Below, piece after piece: positions 27,857-35,682 of a DNA stretch of 64,000 nt (position 1 is its first letter; each line of letters starts with the position of its first letter). The position numbers and the translations under genes are program-made. The stretch spans positions 62,001 to 126,000 of the forward strand of contig NZ_JAFFZN010000005.1 of assembly GCF_017676385.1 (NCBI RefSeq), written 5' to 3'. Under the pieces are notes generated by a model, which was given only the letters and a program-made list of their open reading frames with translations, was not told the origin of the DNA and made no database searches. The stretch is from Streptomyces spirodelae. Lineage in GTDB: Bacteria > Actinomycetota > Actinomycetes > Streptomycetales > Streptomycetaceae.

Positions 27857-27872
27857 CGTACGGGCCCGTACG
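27857..27872. promoter_or_regulatory. 16-bp perfect palindrome CGTACGGGCCCGTACG
   Basis: Perfect two-fold symmetry with no spacer, 51 nt upstream of the DUF2637 gene. It could be an operator or a 5' UTR hairpin. Confidence 0.5.
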
Positions 27873-27923
27873 CGGCGTCCGTGATGTGCGCGCCCCGGTA
27901 CCGCGCGGCAAGGGGCACACCCG

Positions 27924-29078
27924 ATGAGACTGACCGACATATCGCTGAACTGGGTGCTGCCGAGCGCCGTACTGCTCGTCGGCACTCTGACCGCGGTGCT
28001 CGTGATGGCACGTTCGCGCCGCCACGGCTCCTCCGCCGAGAGCGGTGCCTCAGCCGGGGACGATGCGGCCACGGCCCAGGGCGGGCACGGAGAGCCCGAC
28101 TCCTGGGAGCGCATGGAGGAGCGGCGCCGCCGGAAGGAGACCCTCTACGCGACAGCCGCGTATCTGCTCCTGTTCTGCTGCGCCGCCGTGGCCGCCGCAC
28201 TCTCCTTCCACGGACTGGTCGGCTTCGGCAGGCAGAACCTGGGGCTGAGCGGCGGCTGGGAGTACCTGGTCCCGTTCGGGCTGGACGGGGCCGCGATGTT
28301 CTCCGCGATGATCGCCGTACGCGAGGCCAGCCACGGTGACGCCTCGCTGGGATCGCGGCTGCTGGTGTGGATCTTCGCGGGCGCAGCGGCGTGGTTCAAC
28401 TGGGTGCACGCGCCGCGCGGGGTCGGCCACGACGGCGCCCCGCAGTTCTTCGCCGGCATGTCCCTCTCGGCGGCGATCCTGTTCGACCGCGCGCTCAAGC
28501 AGACCCGCCGCGCCGCACTGCGCGACCAGGGCCTGGTGCCCAGGCCGCTGCCGCAGATCCGTATCGTCCGCTGGCTGCGGGCTCCCCGCGAGACGTTCGG
28601 GGCATGGTCGCTGATGCTCCTGGAGGGCGTGCGGACGCTGGACGAGGCCGTCGACGAGGTACGCGACGACCGGCGCAGGCGTGAGCAGGAGCGGCTCCGC
28701 CGCAAGGACCAGGAGCGCCTGGACCGGGCCCGGGTCAAGGCCATCAACCGGCAGCACCGGCGCTGGAGCCGGGGCCGCGGCCAGCCGGGACCCCATGTGG
28801 AGGTCGAGATCGGCAGCCCCGCGACGGCGGCCTCGCCGCCCGCTTCCCCGGCTGCCTCGCCGGTCCCCGGCGAGCGCCCCACCGACCTGCCCGCGGTGAG
28901 CGCCGCGCCCGTGCCGCGCAGCAGACCCGCTCTGCAGGCCGTGGGGGACGACAGCGCCGCTGCCCGCGGTGATCTGGGCCGGGAGGGGGAGGGGATCAGC
29001 GGTGAGAAGAACGCCGCCAGTCCCCGGCTCGACACGTTGGAGGAGAAACTGGCCCAGATCGAGCGCCAGTTCGGCTGA
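27924..29078 (+). CDS. DUF2637 membrane protein
   Basis: A 384-aa protein starting at ATG 27924 with AGGGG 8 nt upstream. One N-terminal segment (LNWVLPSAVLLVGTLTAVLV) is followed by a cytoplasmic stretch and four DUF2637 membrane helices (YATAAYLLLFCCAAVAAALS; YLVPFGLDGAAMFSAMIAV; LLVWIFAGAAAWFNWVHAP; FAGMSLSAAILFDRAL). A long basic, Arg-rich tail (about 200-290) could bind nucleic acid. DUF2637 occurs in Streptomyces chromosomes and in SpdB-like conjugation proteins, but no integrative element is seen here. Function is unknown. Confidence 0.85.
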   Translation: MRLTDISLNWVLPSAVLLVGTLTAVLVMARSRRHGSSAESGASAGDDAATAQGGHGEPDSWERMEERRRRKETLYATAAYLLLFCCAAVAAALSFHGLVGFGRQNLGLSGGWEYLVPFGLDGAAMFSAMIAVREASHGDASLGSRLLVWIFAGAAAWFNWVHAPRGVGHDGAPQFFAGMSLSAAILFDRALKQTRRAALRDQGLVPRPLPQIRIVRWLRAPRETFGAWSLMLLEGVRTLDEAVDEVRDDRRRREQERLRRKDQERLDRARVKAINRQHRRWSRGRGQPGPHVEVEIGSPATAASPPASPAASPVPGERPTDLPAVSAAPVPRSRPALQAVGDDSAAARGDLGREGEGISGEKNAASPRLDTLEEKLAQIERQFG

Positions 29079-29086
29079 CGGTACGG

Positions 29087-29117
29087 TCACGCCTCCGGCA
29101 CCTCGGCGGGGGCGTGA
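29087..29117. terminator. stem-loop between DUF2637 and MFS genes
   Basis: TCACGCC (29087-29093) pairs with GGCGTGA (29111-29117) around a 17-nt loop, in the 49-nt gap between convergent genes. Confidence 0.4.
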
Positions 29118-29127
29118 TCCGGGCGCC

Positions 29128-30387
29128 TCACCCGGTGGCGTTGGCGCGCCGTGCCGGGAAGGCGTGGGTGCGGGCCACCAGGACCACGGCCAGCATCGGC
29201 GCCATCAGCGCCAGCACGCTCCACGGGAAGGCTCCGGCGCCCAAGGCGTCCAGCAGGAGGCCGCCCACCACGCCGCCGCCCGCCATGGCCGCGTTCCACA
29301 GCGTGACGAGCATCGCCTGCGCGGCGTCGGCGGACTCACCGCCCGCCTCTCCGACGGCCGTCTGGAGCAGCGTCGGTGCCCCTCCCCAGCCGAGTCCCCA
29401 CGCGGCGACCGCGCCGTACACCAGCGGTGTGCTGTCGGCCGCCACCGCCAGCGCGGCTGCCGCGACGGCGACCAGGAGCGCGCCCCCGATCGTGAGGGCG
29501 CGCAGCCTGCGCCCGATGTGCGCGCCGACGAACCAGATACTGGCAAGGGACGCGGCGCCGAAGACCAGCAGGACGCGGTCGACCTGACCGCCCAGCCCCG
29601 CGTCGCCCAGGAAGGCCGCGATGTAGGTGTAGAGCACCGTATGGGCCAGCACATAGCCGAGCGTGACGAACAGCACGGGTGCCACCCCCGGTATCCGAAG
29701 GACGCGCAGCATGGGTGTCCGCGCCTCCGGGCGCTGCCCGGGCTGGTCGGGGACGGCGGCCGTGATCCAGGCGAGCAGTGCGGCGGTGAGCACCGTCATG
29801 GCCCAGAAGGCGACCCGCCAGCCCAGCGCCCTGCCCAGAAAGGTGCCGACGGGGACGCCCAGCGAGAGCGCCACCGGAATTCCCGCCATGGCGATGGCGA
29901 TGGCCCGGCCGCCCAGGTGCGGGGGCACCAGGCGGCGCGCGTAGCCGGCCAGCAGCGCCCAGGCCAGCCCGGCGGCCACCCCGGCGACGAAGCGCGCCAC
30001 CATGGTGAGGGTGTAGTCGGTGGAGACGGCCGTGACGGTGTTGGCCGCGGCGAAGCCCGCCATCGCCGTCAGCAGCAGCCGCTTGCGCCGCCACCCGGCG
30101 GTGAACGCCGTCAGCGGGATGGCTGTGAGAGCGGTGCCGACCGCGTAGACGGTGACCGTCTGGCCCATGGCGGACTCGCTGACGGTGAGATCCGCGCTCA
30201 TCGCGGGCAGCAGTCCGGCGGGCAGGGTCTCGGTGAGGCTGGTGATGAAGACGGCGGTGGCCAGCGCCAGCAGGGCGGCGAGCGGCAGGCGCTGGCGGTC
30301 GCCGGCCCGGGGCGCGGGGGTTTCAGGGGAAGCCGGGGGCGTTGCCCCGGTCGCGGTGTGCGCTGCATGCGCGGTGTCGGTTCGCAT
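29128..30387 (-). CDS. MFS transporter (DHA1-type efflux)
   Basis: A 419-aa 12-helix transporter. PLTAFTAGWRRKRLLL is the loop 2-3 signature region and GIPVALSLGVPVGTFLGRAL the helix 5 motif of drug/sugar exporters. The N-terminal 30 residues are Ala/Thr/Pro-rich and cytoplasmic. It is divergent from a MerR-type regulator; between them is a dyad (30405-30423) placed as in MerR-activated promoters, so export is probably induced by a compound sensed by that regulator. Substrate unknown. Confidence 0.9.
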   Translation of the reverse strand: MRTDTAHAAHTATGATPPASPETPAPRAGDRQRLPLAALLALATAVFITSLTETLPAGLLPAMSADLTVSESAMGQTVTVYAVGTALTAIPLTAFTAGWRRKRLLLTAMAGFAAANTVTAVSTDYTLTMVARFVAGVAAGLAWALLAGYARRLVPPHLGGRAIAIAMAGIPVALSLGVPVGTFLGRALGWRVAFWAMTVLTAALLAWITAAVPDQPGQRPEARTPMLRVLRIPGVAPVLFVTLGYVLAHTVLYTYIAAFLGDAGLGGQVDRVLLVFGAASLASIWFVGAHIGRRLRALTIGGALLVAVAAAALAVAADSTPLVYGAVAAWGLGWGGAPTLLQTAVGEAGGESADAAQAMLVTLWNAAMAGGGVVGGLLLDALGAGAFPWSVLALMAPMLAVVLVARTHAFPARRANATG

Positions 30388-30404
30388 GGCCGGTATGCTC
30401 GAAC

Positions 30405-30427
30405 CCTCACATTGATGTGAAGGTCAA
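30405..30427 (-). promoter_or_regulatory. MerR-type operator/promoter of the MFS gene
   Basis: The palindrome TCACAT-TG-ATGTGA (30407-30420) lies directly after a minus-strand -35, TTGACC (30427-30422). MerR regulators act on such dyads inside over-long spacers. The -10 is unclear. A 19-bp stretch (30405-30423) matches 51183-51201 at 15 positions. Confidence 0.6.
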
Positions 30428-30429
30428 AT

Positions 30430-30515
30430 CGAACCAGAACCAGAACCAGAAACAGAACCGGAACCGGAACCGGAACCGGGCTCCGAGCCGAACCCGGAAC
30501 CGCAACCTAACCCGG
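30430..30515. repeat. GAACCA/GAACCG hexamer repeat
   Basis: About eight consecutive hexamers (GAACCA, later GAACCG) with a few degenerate ones after them fill the leader between the operator and the MerR gene. They are non-coding on the sense strand of that gene. Confidence 0.85.
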
Positions 30516-30538
30516 CCGGTCAGATCGAGGGGCGCGGT

Positions 30539-30913
30539 ATGCGAATCGGAGAACTCTCGGAGCGCACCGGAACGCCCAGGCGCCTGCTGCGCTACTACGA
30601 GGAACAGGGCCTCATCGTCGCCGACCGCCTGCCCAACGGCTACCGCGACTACGACGAGCGGTTCGTCGACCGTGTACTGCAGATCCGCGGACTGCTCGAC
30701 GCCGGGCTCCCCACCCGGATCATCAAACAGATCCTGCCGTGCCTCGACAAGCCCAGGGTCATCCACTTCCAGGACGCCACCCCCGAGATGCTCGCCACCC
30801 TCGAGGACCAACTGGAGCGCATGACGGCACGCGTGGAGTGCCTGAGCCGCAACCGGGACGCCATCGCCGAGTACCTGGAGGCGGTACGCGCCACCCGGGC
30901 GCCGCAGGCGTGA
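30539..30913 (+). CDS. MerR-family transcriptional regulator (copy 1)
   Basis: A 124-aa regulator. The HTH is MRIGELSERTGTPRRLLRYY followed by EEQGLIVADRLPNGYRDY, then a coiled-coil dimerisation helix (ATLEDQLERMTARVECLSRN). The short C-terminus has no Cys-based metal site, so the signal is likely organic. It is paralogous to the protein at 51230-51574 (shared RLLRYYE and PNGYR-YDE motifs and LPC end of the core). It probably activates the divergent MFS gene. Confidence 0.92.
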   Translation: MRIGELSERTGTPRRLLRYYEEQGLIVADRLPNGYRDYDERFVDRVLQIRGLLDAGLPTRIIKQILPCLDKPRVIHFQDATPEMLATLEDQLERMTARVECLSRNRDAIAEYLEAVRATRAPQA

Positions 30914-30922
30914 GACTGCCGG

Positions 30923-32050
30923 TCAGCTCTCCCAGATGGTGACCGCCGTACGGTCCCCGTCAGAACCCTCACCACCGCGCCCCAACTCGTCGAGGTAGGC
31001 GCCGGGTCCGGGCAGTTCCCCTCCCGGGGGCGCCCAGCGGGCGGCGAGCCGGTCCGCGAGGGTCGGCTCGGCGTGCGGCTGCCCGGCAGGGGACAGCGCG
31101 GCACGTAGCGGCTCGGCCAGACCGGGACCGCACAGCAGCAGCACGTCACCGGGGTCCGCGGCGCAGGAGCGGAAGCGGAACGGCTCGGTTCGGGCGGGCT
31201 CGGGCGGTTGCGCGGGGGTGAACCCGTCCCGGGCCGCCGCGGCGCCGGCGGCCGGATCACGGCCGATCACCGAATCCCGCTCCGGCGGCCACAACATGGT
31301 GGCCGGAGGCCCGATGTCCTGCCAGGCGCCGCCGCGCAGCCTGAACAGCCCGCCCTCGCCGGTGCCGAACGCGACACGCGTACGGCAGCGGGGATCGGCG
31401 GGCAGCAGCAGGCACCGCAGGTCGGCGGTGTACCGGCCGGGCTCAAGACCCAGCGCCGCCGCCTTGGCGCGCAGCCTGCCGAAGGCGCGGTCCGTCAGCC
31501 GGTGCAGGCCCGGCTGGAGCTCGCTCCTGCGGTCCGCGCGCAGATCAGCCACGAGCCGCGCGCTGCTACGGCCCACGGCAGCCCCTACCGAGTGGCACAC
31601 CTCGCGCGCGGCCCGGTGCCCGCCGGGTCCCGACCCGGCCCCTGCCGCCACCGCGGCCAGCAGCAACCCGTCCTCGCCCGCTCCGAACCGTACGACCAAC
31701 AGCGCGTCCGTGCGCAACTCCCCTGCACGCCGCGCCGCTTCCCCGCGTACCGAAGCCGCCCGCAGCGCGGCGCGCCCGTACCGCGTCCCCTCCAGCACCG
31801 TGTCCGGCACCACCTCGGCCACCGAGCCGGGGTCGGTCATCGGCAGCACCCCCGCGGGCTCCGGGGCGACGGCGCCGGAAGGTCCTGGCTCCGCGCCGGA
31901 GGCGTCGGTCAGGGTGCGGCTCACCGAGCGGTAGCGCTCATCCAAGCTGTCCGAGGCCCGGGCCCGGCCCGTATCGGGAGCACGCGGGTCGTACAACTGC
32001 GCCCACCAGTCCCGGGGTTGCCCACCACCCTGTGCCCCCTGTCGGCTCAT
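30923..32050 (-). CDS. degenerate PP2C-type phosphatase-like protein
   Basis: A 375-aa soluble protein starting at ATG 32050. The opening WWAQLYDPRAPDTG and SLDERYRSV are characteristic of a Streptomyces family annotated as protein phosphatase 2C-like. The PP2C beta-sandwich is visible (ALLVVRFGAGEDGLLLAAVA; GGHRAAREVCHSVGAAVG; DPGDVLLLCGPGLAEPLR; RTAVTIWES), but the metal-binding Asp of the usual GDG-GG motif is replaced (AGAGSGPGGH). It may therefore be inactive as a phosphatase and act as a binding protein. It is convergent with the MerR gene. Confidence 0.72.
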   Translation of the reverse strand: MSRQGAQGGGQPRDWWAQLYDPRAPDTGRARASDSLDERYRSVSRTLTDASGAEPGPSGAVAPEPAGVLPMTDPGSVAEVVPDTVLEGTRYGRAALRAASVRGEAARRAGELRTDALLVVRFGAGEDGLLLAAVAAGAGSGPGGHRAAREVCHSVGAAVGRSSARLVADLRADRRSELQPGLHRLTDRAFGRLRAKAAALGLEPGRYTADLRCLLLPADPRCRTRVAFGTGEGGLFRLRGGAWQDIGPPATMLWPPERDSVIGRDPAAGAAAARDGFTPAQPPEPARTEPFRFRSCAADPGDVLLLCGPGLAEPLRAALSPAGQPHAEPTLADRLAARWAPPGGELPGPGAYLDELGRGGEGSDGDRTAVTIWES

Positions 32051-32175
32051 GGCCTCATTGTCCCCTCCTCCGGGTCGGTCCGGCACCGGTGGGGCAGGAC
32101 CTAGGGCGGAAGGCGGGGACGGGGGTACGACCGGGTTCCGATGCGGGGCCGAGTGGGGGGTACGACACTGCCGGT

Positions 32176-32595
32176 ATGACACAGGTGACACAGAATTCCG
32201 GTGCCGCTCCCGCCGGTTCCGGCGGCTGGGAGTTCTCCGCCGCCGAGCGGGAATTCCTGGCCTCCCAGCGGCTCGGGCGGCTGGCGACGGTGGATACGGC
32301 GGGGCAGCCGCAGAACAATCCGGTCGGGTTCTTCCCGCAGGACGACGGCACGGTCCTGGTGGGCGGCTACGCGCTCGGTACGACGAAGAAGTGGCGCAAC
32401 CTGCTCACCCAGCCGCGTCTCTCGCTGGTCGTGGACGACATCGTCAGTCTCAAGCCGTGGCGGGTGCGCGGCGTGGAGATCCGGGGCGTGGCCGAGCTGC
32501 GCGAGGGGCCGCACGACCTGGGTCCGCACTTCAGTGACGAGCTGATCGTCATTCACCCGCGGAAGGTGCACAGTTGGGGGCTGGCGGAGGAGTGA
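32176..32595 (+). CDS. PPOX-class F420-dependent oxidoreductase
   Basis: A 139-aa split-barrel flavin/F420-binding protein. REFLASQRLGRLATVDTAGQ, PVGFFPQDDGTVLVGG and TKKWRNLLTQPRLSLVVDD are PPOX-family signatures, and WRVRGVEIRGVAEL forms the following strand. It probably reduces an unknown small molecule with F420H2. ATG 32176 has no clear ribosome site. Its last 47 bp overlap the 3' end of the convergent Ada-AlkA gene. Confidence 0.87.
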   Translation: MTQVTQNSGAAPAGSGGWEFSAAEREFLASQRLGRLATVDTAGQPQNNPVGFFPQDDGTVLVGGYALGTTKKWRNLLTQPRLSLVVDDIVSLKPWRVRGVEIRGVAELREGPHDLGPHFSDELIVIHPRKVHSWGLAEE

Positions 32596-34090
32596 GGCCC
32601 GTCGCGTACCACAGGTGGTGCAGCGCGTAGGAACGCCACGGGCGCCACTGGTCGGCGTCGCCGGGCGCGGCCCCGGTCAGTGCCAGTCCGTGCCGTACGC
32701 CCGCGTCGCCGGGCAGGAAGACGTCCGGGTCGCCCAAGGCGCGCATCCGCATGTAGCCGGCCGTCCACGGGCCGACTCCGGGCAGGGCCAGCAGTGCCCG
32801 TTCGGTCTCTTCCCGGTCGGCGCCCGGGTCGAGCACGACGGTGCCGTCCGCGAGGGCGGCCGCGACGGCCCGGATGGTGCGGCGGCGGGTCTCGGGCATG
32901 CCCAGCTCGGTCAGTGGTGCCTCGGCGAGCGCGTCGGGCGCGGGGAACAGGTGGGTGAGGGTGCCGGCGGGGGAAGCGAGCGGTTTGCCGTACGCGGCGA
33001 CGAGCCTGCCGCCCAGCGTGCGCGCGGCACCGACGGTGACCTGCTGGCCGAGGACGGCGCGGATCGCCAGCTCGTGCGTGTCGGCGGCGCCGGGTGAGCG
33101 CAGCCCCGGTGTGCGGGCGGCCAACTCGCCCAGCGCCGTGCGGCCGCCGAGCCGCTCGACGACCGCGTACGGGTCGGCGTCCAGGTCGAAGAGGCGCCGT
33201 ATGCGCTGCACGGCGGTCGTCAGGTCGCGCAGGTCACCCAGGTGCAGCCGGCATTCGAGCCAGCCCTTTCCGCTGCGCGCCGGGCACTCGTCGACCTCCG
33301 CGATGCCGGTGCTGTACGGCAGGTTCAGTGTGCGGCGGTAGGTGCGGCTGCCGGGTTCGCCCAGCACTTCCTCGACGCCCGGTATGACGCGGCGCTCGAG
33401 GAAGCCGAAGACCTGCTCGGTCGCGTACGCGCCCCGGTAGGCCAGCCGCAGCGGGACCCCGGCTGCGGCCCCGCCACCGTGCGTCGCCGCGTCCCGCACC
33501 TCGGGGCGGCCCGCCGGGCCGTGCCCGCCCCGCGCCGAGGCGGCGCGCAATGCGCTGGGCGTACGGGCGTAGATCTCGCGGACGGTGTCGTTGAACTGCC
33601 GTACGCTCGCGAATCCGGCCGCGAACGCGACCTGGGTGACGGGCAGCGGCGTCGTCTGGAGCAGCACACGCGCGGTGTGCGCCCGCTGCGCTCGGGCGAG
33701 CGCGACGGGACCCGCGCCGAGCTCCGCGGTCAGCTGGCGCTGCACCTGGCGTGGGCTGTACCCGAGGCGCTGGGCGAGTCCGGCGACGCCTTCGCGGTCC
33801 ACGACCCCGTCGGAGATCATCCGCATCGCGCGGCCCACCAGGTCGGCGCGTACGTTCCACTCGGCGGAACCGGGCACCGCGTCCGGGCGGCACCGGCGGC
33901 AGGCACGGAAGCCGGCGGCCTGGGCGGCCGCCGCCGTGGGGTAGAAGCTGACGTTCTCCCGCTTCGGCGTCACGGCCGGGCAGCTGGGTCGGCAGTAGAT
34001 CCCGGTGGTGCGTACGCCGAGGAAGAACACCCCGTCGAAGCGGGCGTCCCTGCTGCGTACGGCCTCGTACCTGCTGTCTTGTGTGGTCAC
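32549..34090 (-). CDS. Ada-type regulator fused to AlkA 3-methyladenine DNA glycosylase
   Basis: A 513-aa three-part protein. Residues 1-75 are the Ada zinc domain with four cysteines (GIYCRPSC, Cys33/Cys37; FRACRRC, Cys64/Cys67) that repairs methylphosphotriesters and becomes activated. Residues 90-190 form an AraC HTH (LAQRLGYSPRQVQRQLTAEL; VAFAAGFASVRQFNDT). The C-terminal AlkA part starts LRLAYRGAYATEQVFGFLERR and has the helix-hairpin-helix LPGVGPWTAGYMRMRALGD with catalytic Asp in FLPGDAGVR. It senses and excises alkylation damage. GTG 34090 was chosen over TTG 34120. Confidence 0.94.
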   Translation of the reverse strand: MTTQDSRYEAVRSRDARFDGVFFLGVRTTGIYCRPSCPAVTPKRENVSFYPTAAAAQAAGFRACRRCRPDAVPGSAEWNVRADLVGRAMRMISDGVVDREGVAGLAQRLGYSPRQVQRQLTAELGAGPVALARAQRAHTARVLLQTTPLPVTQVAFAAGFASVRQFNDTVREIYARTPSALRAASARGGHGPAGRPEVRDAATHGGGAAAGVPLRLAYRGAYATEQVFGFLERRVIPGVEEVLGEPGSRTYRRTLNLPYSTGIAEVDECPARSGKGWLECRLHLGDLRDLTTAVQRIRRLFDLDADPYAVVERLGGRTALGELAARTPGLRSPGAADTHELAIRAVLGQQVTVGAARTLGGRLVAAYGKPLASPAGTLTHLFPAPDALAEAPLTELGMPETRRRTIRAVAAALADGTVVLDPGADREETERALLALPGVGPWTAGYMRMRALGDPDVFLPGDAGVRHGLALTGAAPGDADQWRPWRSYALHHLWYATGLTPPPAPNCAPSAGE

Positions 34091-34161
34091 GTTCCCCAGT
34101 GTGGGCAGTGCCCTGGGCAAGAGCTAGCGGAAATCGGACATGGCCGTCGGGACGCCCGTCG

Positions 34162-34184
34162 GGGGCGCGGGGAACTGCGCGAGC
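34162..34184. repeat. GGGGCGCGGGGAACTGCGCG repeat, partial copy
   Basis: Matches the flank of the copy at 60776-60801 (GGGGCGCGGGGAAC, then a CGCGC stretch), but lacks the leading GCGCCCC arm. Confidence 0.65.
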
Positions 34185-34231
34185 GGCCGCGAACTCACCC
34201 GCAGACTGCACGCGGCAGCAAGCGGCGCCCC

Positions 34232-34260
34232 CTCCCCCAAGAACCGGGAGGGGGCCCAAG
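34232..34260. repeat. CTCCCCCA-type palindromic repeat, copy 2
   Basis: CTCCCCCAAGAACCGGGAGGGGGCCCAAG can form a CTCCC/GGGAG stem. Related to copies at 5351, 53533 and 61304. Confidence 0.55.
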
Positions 34261-34275
34261 AACCGCGCGGCACCA

Positions 34276-35424
34276 TCAGCGGCGGCGACCGCGCTTGCGC
34301 TCACTCATGTGCCGCCCCAGTGCCTGCCGCTGCTTGAAAACCCGACGCTGCTCGGCGCGCAACCGCGCATCCGTACGGGCGGCCAAGCGGGCGTTCTCCC
34401 TCAGCAGCTTGCGGTAGCTCTCCAGCCGACGCTCGGGCAGCACACCACCCTCGACGGCGGCCAGCACGGCGCAGCCGGGCTCCTCCCGATGCGCGCAGTC
34501 CTGGAACCGGCACTCGGCGGCGAGCTGTTCGATCTCGGAGAACGCCTGGCCGAGACCGTCCTCGGCGTCCCAGAGGCCGACACCGCGCAGCCCCGGGGTG
34601 TCGATCAGAACACCGCCTCCCGTCTCGGCGGGCAGGGGCAGCAGGTTGCGGGTGGTCGTGGTGTGCCGTCCCTTGCCGTCCCGGTCGCGAATGGCCTGGA
34701 CGGTCTGCGCCCGGCGCCCCAGCAGCGCGTTGGCGAGCGTGGACTTGCCCGCGCCGGACTGGCCGAGCAGCGCCGTGGTGCCGCCCGCGAGGACGGCGGC
34801 GAGGATGTCGATCCCCTGGCCCGTCTCCGCGCTGACCGGCAGCACCTGGACGCCGGGTGCGGCGGTCTCCGCGTCCGTGAGCAGGTGCCCGACGGTCACG
34901 GCGTCGGGGACGAGGTCCGCCTTGGTGAGGGCGAGCAGCGGCTGGGCGCCGCTGCTCCACGCCAGCGAGATGAACCGCTCGATACGTCCCAGGTCCAGCT
35001 CGGCGCCGAGGGAGACGGCGATCAGCGCGTGGTCGACGTTCGCGGCCAGCACCTGGCCCTCCGAGCGCTTGGAGGAGGTGGAGCGGGCGAAGGCGGTACG
35101 GCGGGGCAGCAGCGTCCGTACGTACGGCGGGGCACCGTCCGCGTCGACGACCGCCCAGTCGCCGGTGCACACGACCCGCATGGGGTCGCGTGGGACGACG
35201 AACTCGGTGTCCGCACGCAGGGTGCCGACCGGGGTGACCAGGTCGCACCGGCCACGGTCGACCCGTACCACCCGGCCGGGCAGCGGGTCGGGGCCGGCGG
35301 TGGCCGGGTCGGCGATCGCCCGTGCGTACGCCGCGTGCCAGCCGGCGTCCCAACCGTAGGCGGCCAGTACGGCGTGATCCTGCGCGGATGTGTGAGCGCG
35401 AGTGTGCGAGGTGTGCTGCGACAA
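34276..35424 (-). CDS. rsgA: ribosome small-subunit-dependent GTPase A
   Basis: A 382-aa circularly permuted GTPase that assists late 30S subunit maturation. Motif order is permuted as expected: G4 (ALTKADLVP), then G1 (LLGQSGAGKSTLANAL), then G3 (LIDTPGLRG), ending in a zinc motif CRFQDCAHREEPGC and a basic tail (KRGRRR). The N-terminal OB domain is RVVRVDRGRCDLVTP. The first in-frame start after an upstream stop is TTG 35424, with GAAGGG 8 nt upstream. Length is slightly above average (about 350). Confidence 0.94.
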   Translation of the reverse strand: MSQHTSHTRAHTSAQDHAVLAAYGWDAGWHAAYARAIADPATAGPDPLPGRVVRVDRGRCDLVTPVGTLRADTEFVVPRDPMRVVCTGDWAVVDADGAPPYVRTLLPRRTAFARSTSSKRSEGQVLAANVDHALIAVSLGAELDLGRIERFISLAWSSGAQPLLALTKADLVPDAVTVGHLLTDAETAAPGVQVLPVSAETGQGIDILAAVLAGGTTALLGQSGAGKSTLANALLGRRAQTVQAIRDRDGKGRHTTTTRNLLPLPAETGGGVLIDTPGLRGVGLWDAEDGLGQAFSEIEQLAAECRFQDCAHREEPGCAVLAAVEGGVLPERRLESYRKLLRENARLAARTDARLRAEQRRVFKQRQALGRHMSERKRGRRR

Positions 35425-35661
35425 GGGGTTGACCCTTCACAAGGGCGGCCCCGGCTCCGGAAAGGAAGAGTCAGCCGGTGGCCGCGGAGGTGAATGTGAC
35501 GGACTGGTTGTGGGCAGCGCCCAGCGCGATGACAGCCATCAGTGACACCTCCGTTCTTGTCGCAGGGCACGGCGGGCTCGTGCGCCACCGTGCGGGTCCG
35601 GTCGGACAGTAGCCCGGCAGGGCGCCACGCCGCCACCGTTTATCTCGCTGTCGTCACCCTG
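35425..35661. other. rsgA/BrkB gap
   Basis: A 237-nt region. It contains a strong ribosome-site-like GGAGGTG with ATG (35539, minus strand) that opens no convincing protein, and the second copy of a 15-bp direct repeat (35644-35658). Nothing else recognisable. Confidence 0.5.
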
Positions 35662-35682
35662 TTATCCCTCGCTGTCGTCACC
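35644..35682. repeat. 24-bp-period direct repeat across the BrkB stop
   Basis: CTCGCTGTCGTCACC occurs at 35644-35658 and 35668-35682. On the minus strand it encodes Gly-Asp-Asp-Ser-Glu at the C-terminus and is repeated just after the TAA stop. Confidence 0.85.

Larger units (their letters stand above)
34091..34275. other. Ada-AlkA/rsgA gap with two dispersed repeats
   Basis: A 185-nt region containing a partial GGGGCGCGGGGAACTGCGCG repeat (34162-34184) and a CTCCCCCA-type hairpin (34232-34260). No gene was recognised. Confidence 0.6.

Noticed and set aside
27924..29078. Integrative conjugative element marked by DUF2637/SpdB-like protein
   Set aside because: No tRNA attachment site, integrase, tra gene or replication gene is near; DUF2637 also occurs in ordinary chromosomal loci.
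30430..30515. Possible CRISPR-like repeat
   Set aside because: The units are contiguous hexamers without spacers; this is a simple tandem repeat.
35022..35539. Strong GGAGGTG plus ATG (35539, minus strand) ahead of rsgA
   Set aside because: The frame runs out of phase through rsgA for 172 codons with no recognisable protein. It is not a short leader ORF, so the ribosome-site match is probably chance.
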